DNA of 5,231 nt from Planctomycetota bacterium. Lineage in GTDB: Bacteria; Planctomycetota; B129-G9. The number at the start of each line of letters is the position of its first letter. Position 1 is the stretch's first letter. The notes under the pieces are model-generated. The model did no database searches and was not told the DNA's origin. It saw only the letters and a program-made list of their open reading frames with translations. The translations under genes were made by a program, and so were the position numbers. The DNA lies in NCBI GenBank assembly GCA_003644325.1, contig QNCA01000140.1:1-5231 (forward strand), read 5' to 3'. Positions 1 to 5,167 of this stretch are shown in pieces.

Positions 1-359
1 AGGAGATAAATATAACGAGAAGCGGGGCCATTTTTACGCGGACCGCGGGCGAGGTCTCGCAGGCGGGCAAAATCGGCCTCGTTACATTCAAGGAACTCAA
101 GGAAAAACTCCCCGGCCTCTCGAGAATCCTCGAGCGTGCCGGCGGCGGCAACCTGCGCTACAGGGGAAATGATGTTCTCCCGGCGGAGGGCACCGTTCAT
201 CAGGGGTTTATCGAGCAGTCTACGGTCAACATTGTGGAAGAGATGGCGGCAATGATCCAGTGCTATCGGGCGTTTGAGGCCAACATGCAGGCCATCCGGG
301 CGCAGGACTCGGCGCTCCAGCGCGCCGTTACCCAGGTCGGCCGTGTGTCGCCAAGATGA
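1..359 (+). CDS. flgF: Flagellar basal-body proximal rod protein FlgF, C-terminal part (5' end outside window)
   Basis: The open frame enters from the left edge (first complete codon at base 3) and ends at TGA 357-359, giving 118 visible residues. The C-terminus carries the hook/rod family signature: GFIEQSTVNIVEEM followed by AMIQCYRAFEAN, then QDSALQRAV. This is the C-terminal helix that packs with the N-terminal helix in the D0 coiled coil of rod and hook subunits. Upstream, a stretch reading SQAGKIGLVTFKE matches the beta-rich segment that precedes this helix in FlgF. In most family members the position just before the RA(Y/F)EAN motif is Gln; here the residues are Cys-Tyr. FlgF is exported without a Sec signal by the flagellar type III system and forms part of the proximal rod. 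The FlgF name rests on its position directly before an unmistakable flgG; another rod paralogue is possible but less likely. The start codon and N-terminal domain are not visible. Confidence 0.9.
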   Translation, partial: EINITRSGAIFTRTAGEVSQAGKIGLVTFKELKEKLPGLSRILERAGGGNLRYRGNDVLPAEGTVHQGFIEQSTVNIVEEMAAMIQCYRAFEANMQAIRAQDSALQRAVTQVGRVSPR

Positions 360-374
360 TAAGGAGGCAACAGG

Positions 375-1166
375 ATGTCACTAAGGGCTCTCAGCACCGC
401 CGTTACGGGCATGCGCGCGCAGCAGACCAACGTTGACGTTATCGCCAACAACATTGCAAACGTCAACACCAACGGTTTCAAGAAGGCTCGCGCGCGCTTC
501 GAAGACCTTTTCTACCAGCAGATCCGTCGCGCGGGCGGCCAGGCCCTGGAAGGGCGCGTGGCCCCCACGGGCATCGAGATCGGCACCGGCGTCAGGCTCG
601 CCGGCACGTTCCGCGATTTTCGCCCCGGCAGCCCCTTCGAAACCCAGGCGCCCCTGGACATCTTCATCGATGGCGAGGGATTCCTCCAGGTGAAAACGTT
701 TCAGGATGAAACCGGTTACACCCGCGACGGCTCCTTTGGTCTCGACGCGGAGGGCAACATCGTTACCAAGGACGGATTCCTGCTCGAACCGAACATCCAG
801 GTGGACCTTACCAGCGCCGTGGCCGTTCAGGTCTCCCGGGACGGAGTCATTGAAACGATTGACCAGAACGGCGTGGTCTCACAGGTCGGCCAGATAGAAC
901 TTGCGCGCTTCCCGAATCCCGGCGGCCTGAAAGCGGCCGGGGACAACATCTTTCTGGAGACCGAGGCCTCCGGCCCCCCCACAACCGGCAACCCCGCACA
1001 GGACGGATTCGGCACGACGCTCGGCGGTTTCGTGGAGGAGTCAAACGTGGACGTGGTCGAAGAGTTGGTTTCCCTCATCGCCGCGCAGCGCGCCTTTGAG
1101 GTCAACTCCAACTCCATAAAGGTCGCAGACCAGATGTGGCAGGTCGCCAATACACTGAGACAGTAA
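375..1166 (+). CDS. flgG: Flagellar basal-body distal rod protein FlgG
   Basis: This 263-residue protein is close to the usual FlgG length (260 in enterics) and is canonical end to end. The N-terminal D0 helix begins MSLRALSTAVTGMRAQQ and leads into ANNIANVNTNGF (residues 24-35), the family signature. Next come FEDLFYQ, GTGVR and LDIFIDGEGFLQV, then YTRDGSF. The C-terminal helix (from about residue 217) reads GGFVEESNVDVVEELVSLI, then AAQRAFEVNS and ends QVANTLRQ. FlgG polymerises into the distal rod that passes through the P and L rings; it has no Sec signal and is expected to be a type III export substrate. The ATG is supported by a perfect AAGGAGG at 361-367 with 7-nt spacing. The gene follows flgF after 15 nt and precedes flgA by 21 nt, so all three are probably co-transcribed. 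No anomalies were seen. Confidence 0.98.
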   Translation: MSLRALSTAVTGMRAQQTNVDVIANNIANVNTNGFKKARARFEDLFYQQIRRAGGQALEGRVAPTGIEIGTGVRLAGTFRDFRPGSPFETQAPLDIFIDGEGFLQVKTFQDETGYTRDGSFGLDAEGNIVTKDGFLLEPNIQVDLTSAVAVQVSRDGVIETIDQNGVVSQVGQIELARFPNPGGLKAAGDNIFLETEASGPPTTGNPAQDGFGTTLGGFVEESNVDVVEELVSLIAAQRAFEVNSNSIKVADQMWQVANTLRQ

Positions 1167-1187
1167 CGATGAACCAAAGGGGCGGCG

Positions 1188-2252
1188 ATGAAGCGAATCG
1201 TCCTGACAACCTTGATTATGACGGCGCTCGGCGGTAACGCATTCGCGGGCGAGATAATCCTTAACGATACCGTCGAGGCCCGTTACCTGTTCGTAAAGTT
1301 CGGCGACGTTGCCACCGTGGTGGGCGTGTCGCAGGAAGAACTCTCCAGGATAAACGCCATTTTCTGCGGTCCCGCGCCCGGGCCGGACAAGACGCGCGAG
1401 ATTACAGTGGACTACCTGAAGATGCGCCTGCGGCAGAGCGGTTTCGACCCTGCTGATTTCAGGTTCAGCGGGTCGAGGGTCGTAAAACTCGGGAACGTTG
1501 TCGCGGTCAAACTTCCGCTCTGTGCGGACCTGGACGGCGGGGAAAAGCCGCAAGAGCGGGATATGGAAGCCGAGCCGGCATGCGCCGAGGAGCGGCCTTC
1601 TTCACTCAGGATGAAGATAGAGGCGGCCATTCTGGAATGCGCCGCCGGCGAACTCGGCGTGGATTCAACGGAGATGGCTGTGGATGTGCGCAACATCGGA
1701 AAGGCCCTGCTCGGCCTCGGCGATTCGGCGGAGGTGGTAAGCGTCAGGCCCGCCCGAAACATCAATGGCCCCGGCAAGGTAATGTTCAGCGTTATGGCGA
1801 GGAAGGGTGAGCGCGAGGTGCGGTCGGGGGTGATTGCCGAAATAGGCAGGCGCGCGCAAATCGCCGTCGCCGCCGAGGGGATACCCGCCGACACGGTCAT
1901 AACGGAGGACATGGTTACGATAAAGCGAGTCCTGGTATCGTCGAACATGTCCGATTACTTCACCTCCCCGCAGGACCTCGTAGGTTTGAAAACCAGGAGA
2001 GATGTTGCCTCGGACCAGGCGGTTACAGGCGCGATGGTCGAGCGGCCCATCCTGGTCAAGCGCAGTGATGTTGTAAAGGTAATTGTGCGGATCGCCGGCA
2101 CGGAGAGCGCCGTGGAGGCAAACGCCCGTGCCGACCAGAGCGGCCGCAAGGGCGAATTTATCAGGGTGACGAACGTGGATTCGAAGAAGACCTTCCTCGC
2201 CGAGGTCGTCGGCCCCAGGCGGGTCCAGGTCGTTTTGGGAGAAGATCGATGA
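1188..2252 (+). CDS. flgA: Flagellar basal-body P-ring formation protein FlgA, long form
   Basis: FlgA is a periplasmic chaperone that helps FlgI assemble into the P ring. This 354-residue copy is much longer than enterobacterial FlgA (about 219). Residues 1-20 form a Sec signal peptide (MKR, hydrophobic core, cleavage expected after NAFA). Residues about 25-110 resemble the N-terminal FlgA module, with FGDVATVVGV and then APGPDKTREITVDYL. Residues about 112-138 form an acidic linker rich in Glu and Pro. The SAF-like domain starts near residue 224 (AVAAEGIPADTVITEDMV), followed by VGLKTRRDVASDQAV and a final beta domain with KGEFIRVTNVDS and a VVGPRRVQVV end, as in the FlgA C-terminus. AAAGGGG at 1176-1182 lies 5 nt before the ATG. 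An ATG at 1169 is out of frame. The stop overlaps the flgH start (ATGA), which implies translational coupling. The C-terminal half is certain; the N-terminal domain limits are approximate. Confidence 0.95.
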   Translation: MKRIVLTTLIMTALGGNAFAGEIILNDTVEARYLFVKFGDVATVVGVSQEELSRINAIFCGPAPGPDKTREITVDYLKMRLRQSGFDPADFRFSGSRVVKLGNVVAVKLPLCADLDGGEKPQERDMEAEPACAEERPSSLRMKIEAAILECAAGELGVDSTEMAVDVRNIGKALLGLGDSAEVVSVRPARNINGPGKVMFSVMARKGEREVRSGVIAEIGRRAQIAVAAEGIPADTVITEDMVTIKRVLVSSNMSDYFTSPQDLVGLKTRRDVASDQAVTGAMVERPILVKRSDVVKVIVRIAGTESAVEANARADQSGRKGEFIRVTNVDSKKTFLAEVVGPRRVQVVLGEDR

Positions 2253-2914
2253 GCAGGTTTGCAAAGGTATCCGCTGTAGTCCTCATCCTCGTCTTGCTTC
2301 AGACTTCGGTATGCTGCGGCGGCAGCCTGTTCAGAAAGGGCGCGCAACAGACAAACAGCGCCGTGTGCAAGGGAGCGGGGACAACCATTTACAGTGCGGT
2401 CCCTGTAGAGAAGCCGCCCACGCCGAAACTGCACGACCTGGTCAAGGTTCTTATTATTGAACAGAGCAGCGCGTCCAGCAAGGGCAAAACCAAAATCGAA
2501 AAGGACTCGCAACTGGATGCGGCGATGAAGGCGTTCGTCAACTTCGACGGCCGCGATTTGAACGCGCGCGGCAAATTGCCCGGAGTCAGCCTCGATGCCG
2601 AGTACGAGTCCGACAACGAGGCCTCGACATCCAAGATGATGAAAATCACCGCCACGATAAAGGCGGAGGTCGTAGAGGTCCTGCCCAACGGCAACCTGGT
2701 CATTGAGGCGACCAAGACGCGCGTCGTCAACCAAGAGAACGAAATGATAACGCTGACCGGCGTGATCGACCCGGACGACATGGACGCCACCGGCAGCGTG
2801 CTCTCCGACGACGTCGCCCGGCTGAAGGTCTCATACACGGGCACCGGTTCCGTCAGCGATTCGCAAAAGCGCGGCGTGTTGGGCAGAGTCCTGGACTTCC
2901 TCTGGCCGTTCTGA
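2249..2914 (+). CDS. flgH: Flagellar L-ring protein FlgH, divergent and short at the N-terminus
   Basis: FlgH forms the outer-membrane L ring around the distal rod. The 221-residue product is near family length (232 in enterics). The diagnostic features are EVVEVLPNGNLVIEA (LPNGNL at 145-150), then VVNQENEMITLTGVIDPDDM, YTGTGSVSD, and the terminal GRVLDFLWPF, where LxxLWPF is the classic FlgH end. GSLF at 25-28 matches the GSLW/GSIF element of other FlgH proteins. The N-terminus is odd. A hydrophobic signal (about 7-17) leads to Cys22-Cys23, but the residues before them (T-S-V) are not a good L-[AS]-[GA]-C lipobox, and the usual linker between the lipidated Cys and GS(L/I)(W/F) is missing. 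The conserved Gly-Asp before the first long beta strand reads His-Asp (62-63). GGGAG at 2237-2241, inside flgA, lies 7 nt before the ATG, and the start overlaps the flgA stop by 4 nt. Identity is secure; lipidation is uncertain. Confidence 0.93.
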   Translation: MSRFAKVSAVVLILVLLQTSVCCGGSLFRKGAQQTNSAVCKGAGTTIYSAVPVEKPPTPKLHDLVKVLIIEQSSASSKGKTKIEKDSQLDAAMKAFVNFDGRDLNARGKLPGVSLDAEYESDNEASTSKMMKITATIKAEVVEVLPNGNLVIEATKTRVVNQENEMITLTGVIDPDDMDATGSVLSDDVARLKVSYTGTGSVSDSQKRGVLGRVLDFLWPF

Positions 2915-2980
2915 AACCCGTAAAAAATCGTCCGGTCGAAAATCCGGCGACGGCGCTTTGACAACAACCTCTCTCAAATT

Positions 2981-3014
2981 TTCCGGCAGCCCTGCTTGCC
3001 GGGGCTGCCGGGAA
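2981..3014 (+). promoter_or_regulatory. Strong intercistronic hairpin in the 191-bp flgH-flgI gap
   Basis: CCGGCAGCCC at 2983-2992 is perfectly complementary to GGGCTGCCGG at 3002-3011, giving a 10-bp GC-rich stem with a 9-nt loop. One G-U pair and A-T pairs extend the base to 2980/3014. The downstream sequence (AATCATTCTT) is only partly T-rich, so this is a poor intrinsic terminator. It may instead be a partial terminator, an mRNA processing or stability element, or the boundary of a second transcript starting at flgI. The remaining gap (2915-3105) has a weaker bulged stem at 2928-2950 (TCG-T-CCGG with CCGGCGA) and no gene that I can support. I found no convincing sigma-70, sigma-28 or sigma-54 promoter in it. 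Confidence 0.5.
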
Positions 3015-3091
3015 TCATTCTTAAGGCAGGCGTGCCGTCATAAAGGCGGCCGTCGCCCTGCGGAAGACGGATATTTCGGGGGAGTATGAAT

Positions 3092-3097
3092 AAGGAG
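3092..3097 (+). promoter_or_regulatory. Ribosome-binding site that fixes the GTG start of flgI
   Basis: AAGGAG lies 8 nt upstream of GTG at 3106. The next in-frame ATG (3118) would be 20 nt away and would remove the Lys-Arg pair at the head of the signal peptide, so the GTG start is preferred. Confidence 0.8.
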
Positions 3098-3105
3098 CGA
3101 CAATC

Positions 3106-4122
3106 GTGAAGAGATGCATGCTGATAGTTGCGGTTTTCCTGCTGGCGGGCGGCGCGGCATACGCCGAGCGGCTCAAGGACGTCGTGCACATCGAGGGGGC
3201 CATCGACAACGACCTTAAGGGCTTCGGCCTGGTCATCGGCCTGAAGGGCACCGGCGACGGCAAGGGCCTGGCCGCATCCGCAATGAAAGGGGTCCTGCAG
3301 AGACTGCTCAAGGAGAACAACTTGAGCGAAGATGACATCAAGAGCAAGAACATCGCAATGGTGCTGGTGACGGCGACGATGCCGGCATTCTCGAAGATAG
3401 GGACCAAGATAGATGTGAAGGTGAGTTCAATCGGCAGCGCCGGTTCGCTCCGGGGCGGGGTGCTGCTCGAGACGCACCTGGTGCCCGTCGGGGCGCTGGA
3501 TACCGTCTATGCAGTGGCGCAGGGGCCGCTGTTGGTCGGGGACGAGGAAAACCATCCGACCGTCGCCGAGATCCCGAACGGGGCGCTGGTGGTCGAGGAA
3601 GAACCCGCCGACATAGTCCGGGAGAAGGACGGGGCGCGCTGCATTTCACTGCTCCTGAACTATCCCGATTACACCACGGCAAACAACATTGTCGAGGCGA
3701 TTATCAGCGACAAGCAGGTGTTCGGGAACAAGAACATCGCGCGTGCCGCGAACGCGGGCCAGGTGGACGTCATAGTGCCCGACGATGTGGATGTGGTAAG
3801 TTTTATAAGCATGCTGCTCGACGTTACCGTAGAGGTGGACAACTCCGCGAAGGTGGTCATAAACCAGCGCACGAAGACCGTAATAATAGGCGAACACGTG
3901 ACGGTACTGCCGGTGGCGATAAGCCACGGCGATTTGCGCATCACGGTGGGCCGGGAGGAAAGGGGAGTAACCACGCTCGAAGCGCGTGAAAGCGAAGGCA
4001 CGCCACTGCGAAAGATAGTCAATATGCTCAACGCAATCAAGGCGAACCCGGACGACATCATCGCCATAATCCAGGCGCTCAAGGCCGCGGGGGCGCTCCA
4101 GGGCGAAATCATCCTGAGGTGA
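3106..4122 (+). CDS. flgI: Flagellar P-ring protein FlgI, compact form
   Basis: FlgI forms the periplasmic P ring that sits in the peptidoglycan around the rod. The product has 338 residues against 365 in enterics. Residues 1-20 form a Sec signal (MKRC start, cleavage expected after AYA). The mature protein begins ERLKDVVHIEG, followed by GFGLVIGLKGTGDG, a core FlgI motif. Further signatures are VTATMPAFSKIGTKIDVKVS, SSIGSAGSLRGGVLLETHL, YAVAQGPLLVG, IPNGALVE-like text, VVINQRTKTVIIG (250-262), VAISHGDLRITV and the C-terminal ALKAAGALQGEI. The missing length lies mainly after residue 282, where the usual SQP/PFS-rich loop is reduced to about 16 residues. The mature protein has one Cys (179), so the enterobacterial intramolecular disulfide cannot form; by eye those positions are Val270 and Ala330. 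The start is GTG with AAGGAG 8 nt upstream. The stop lies inside the flgJ ribosome-binding site. Assembly is expected to depend on the FlgA encoded upstream. Confidence 0.97.
   Translation: MKRCMLIVAVFLLAGGAAYAERLKDVVHIEGAIDNDLKGFGLVIGLKGTGDGKGLAASAMKGVLQRLLKENNLSEDDIKSKNIAMVLVTATMPAFSKIGTKIDVKVSSIGSAGSLRGGVLLETHLVPVGALDTVYAVAQGPLLVGDEENHPTVAEIPNGALVVEEEPADIVREKDGARCISLLLNYPDYTTANNIVEAIISDKQVFGNKNIARAANAGQVDVIVPDDVDVVSFISMLLDVTVEVDNSAKVVINQRTKTVIIGEHVTVLPVAISHGDLRITVGREERGVTTLEARESEGTPLRKIVNMLNAIKANPDDIIAIIQALKAAGALQGEIILR
4116..4122 (+). promoter_or_regulatory. Ribosome-binding site of flgJ, embedded in the flgI stop
   Basis: GAGGTGA is a 7-nt perfect complement to the 16S rRNA 3'-end sequence TCACCTC. 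It lies 5 nt upstream of ATG 4128 and includes the flgI stop codon TGA. It overlaps the alternative GTG at 4119, so it supports the ATG 4128 start and suggests that ribosomes ending flgI re-initiate on flgJ. Confidence 0.75.
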
Positions 4123-4127
4123 CACGG

Positions 4128-4607
4128 ATGGTGGAAGCAATAGCAGGGACAATCGAAGGCGCAAGCGCGATTCGCGGGCTGAAATCCGCAACGGAGTCGG
4201 CGAATCCTGAGGACGTGAAAAGCGCGTGGAAGGCTGCAAAAAAAGTCGAGGCGGCCTTCCTCGGCATGCTGCTCAAGGAAATGCGGAAGACCGTTCAGCA
4301 CGGCGACTTGTTCCACGGCGGCATGGGGGAGGACATGTTCCGGGGCGAGTTGGACAACGCCTACGTGAAGTCGTTTGAGAAGGGACCCGGCGCCGGAATT
4401 GCGCGCGTTTACTTTGGGCAGTTGATGCGGCGGAGTCCCTCGGAGGCCTCAAAGGCGCGCGGCAAGATAAGCAGTGATTTCAAGCCGCTGGCGCAAGAGA
4501 GTCTGCCTCTGCCGCTGGCGAAGGAGAAAGCGCGGTTCATGCCCCTCGGCGGGTCGCGCTTCGAGGAGCGATTTATCCCGCTGGGCGGGCACGACATGAC
4601 TTTTTGA
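4128..4607 (+). CDS. flgJ: Single-domain flagellar rod-binding protein FlgJ (no muramidase domain)
   Basis: The rod-binding domain (FlgJ N-terminal type) spans about residues 38-100: KKVEAAFLGMLLKEMRKTV, then DLFHGGMGEDMFRGELDNAY and GPGAGIARVYFGQL. These match the family pattern of an F-x(2)-L/M-L-KEMRK helix, a GG-x-GEDMF turn and a G-x-GIA helix. FlgJ is thought to cap the growing rod in the periplasm. At 159 residues it lacks the glucosaminidase domain fused in enteric FlgJ (about 313 residues), so a separate hydrolase must open the wall. The tail after residue 103 is unusual. It is rich in Ser, Lys and Pro and ends with two copies of RF-[MI]-PLGG (136-142 and 148-154). I chose ATG 4128 because GAGGTGA (4116-4122) is correctly spaced; GTG 4119 would add three residues, overlaps flgI by 4 nt and has no ribosome-binding site. 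Domain identity is solid; the tail's role is unknown. Confidence 0.9.
   Translation: MVEAIAGTIEGASAIRGLKSATESANPEDVKSAWKAAKKVEAAFLGMLLKEMRKTVQHGDLFHGGMGEDMFRGELDNAYVKSFEKGPGAGIARVYFGQLMRRSPSEASKARGKISSDFKPLAQESLPLPLAKEKARFMPLGGSRFEERFIPLGGHDMTF
4533..4589 (+). repeat. Imperfect 21-nt tandem-type repeat encoding RF-[MI]-PLGG twice in FlgJ
   Basis: The copies lie at 4533-4553 and 4569-4589, 36 nt (12 codons) apart. They agree at 16 of 21 bases, and all five differences fall at third codon positions. Only one changes the residue (Met to Ile). This pattern suggests an older duplication kept by selection on the peptide. Confidence 0.7.
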
Positions 4608-4617
4608 CGGCAGGTTA

Positions 4618-5115
4618 ATGATGGAAGACGCAAGAAAAACATATATACGGGTGCTCGAATCGCTGCTTGCGCTGCACCACGATTTGATAGCGGTACTCGA
4701 GCGCGAGGCCGACGCAATGGTACGGCACGACGTGGGCGAGATAGAAAAGGCCGTACTCGAAGAGGAGGCGCTGGTTGAGGGCATAAGGGCCTCCGAACAG
4801 AAGCGGCAAAAGGTGCTCGCCCGAATGGGCAGGAACCTCAATACGGACCTGACCCGGGCGACGCTTCGCGATATAGCGGAAATTTCCGGAGGGGAATACA
4901 AGGGGATTATGTTACGGCTTCGGTCGGAACTGCAAAAGGTTGCCGAGGAACTGGCCAAAAAGAATAAGTTGAAGATGCTCTTGTGCGAGCAGTCGCTCGC
5001 GCACGTCAGGATGATGCTGCGATTCCTCACGGGAAACGTCGAGACCGGCCTTTACACCTCGGGTGGCGTGATAGAGGAAAAATCGCAGCAGGTCATCTTG
5101 GATCAAAAGGTATAA
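4618..5115 (+). CDS. flgN: Flagellar chaperone FlgN (FlgK/FlgL export chaperone)
   Basis: This 165-residue, mostly helical protein fits FlgN in length, heptad-like hydrophobic spacing and position. The N-terminal helix (YIRVLESLLALHHDLIAVL, then EREADAMVRHDVGEIEKAV) corresponds to the Ll-x-LL-x-EreaL-x-gD-x-e-x-le region, followed by the EEEALVEGI segment and a basic stretch. A long central helix ends LAKKNKLKMLLCEQSLAH, matching the N-x(2)-L segment before the last FlgN helix. The tail has YTSGG (146-150), matching the TY-x(2)-G end common in this family. FlgN is a cytoplasmic type III chaperone that keeps the hook-filament junction proteins FlgK and FlgL export-ready. The gene starts 10 nt after flgJ. 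Its ribosome-binding site is weak (CAGG at 4611-4614), and the adjacent in-frame ATG at 4621, 6 nt from it, fits at least as well as 4618. FlgN proteins diverge strongly, so part of the confidence comes from context. Confidence 0.85.
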   Translation: MMEDARKTYIRVLESLLALHHDLIAVLEREADAMVRHDVGEIEKAVLEEEALVEGIRASEQKRQKVLARMGRNLNTDLTRATLRDIAEISGGEYKGIMLRLRSELQKVAEELAKKNKLKMLLCEQSLAHVRMMLRFLTGNVETGLYTSGGVIEEKSQQVILDQKV

Positions 5116-5137
5116 GCCGAACAAGAGGAAACAAGAT

Positions 5138-5158
5138 ACTCAAGTTGACTGAGTTTTT
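5138..5158 (+). terminator. Weak intrinsic-terminator-like hairpin after flgN
   Basis: ACTCA at 5138-5142 pairs with TGAGT at 5150-5154 around a 7-nt loop. The 3' arm runs directly into a T tract (TTTTT at 5154-5158, then GTT). It starts 22 nt after the flgN stop in a locally AT-rich stretch. The stem is only 5 bp with few G-C pairs, so termination would be weak or partial. Confidence 0.35.
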
Positions 5159-5167
5159 GTTAACCTC

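Noticed and set aside
1..12. AGGAGATAAATAT at the left edge looks like a ribosome-binding site.
   Set aside because: It lies inside the open flgF reading frame and no start codon with a plausible gene follows.
1955..2734. 259-codon open frame on the minus strand across flgA and flgH.
   Set aside because: It lies wholly opposite two confidently identified genes, spans their junction, and its translation shows no recognisable motif; it is a GC-rich shadow frame.
2958..2984. TTGACA at 2958-2963 as a possible -35 promoter box for flgI.
   Set aside because: No -10-like hexamer occurs 16-18 bp downstream; that position enters the GC-rich hairpin.
2985..2999. GGCAGCCCTGCTTGC as a possible sigma-54 (-24/-12) promoter.
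   Set aside because: The GG-to-GC spacing is one base too long, and the sequence is explained by the perfect inverted repeat.
2974..3189. Minus-strand 71-codon frame covering the flgH-flgI gap.
   Set aside because: About 84 bp of it is antisense to the flgI start, and the rest includes the GC hairpin. I saw no ribosome-binding site or familiar motif.
4119..4127. GTG 4119 as the flgJ start.
   Set aside because: It lies within the GAGGTGA sequence that serves as a ribosome-binding site for ATG 4128 and has no ribosome-binding site of its own.
3646..4316. Two long minus-strand open frames opposite flgI and flgJ.
   Set aside because: They are antisense to clear family members and have low-complexity, motif-free translations.
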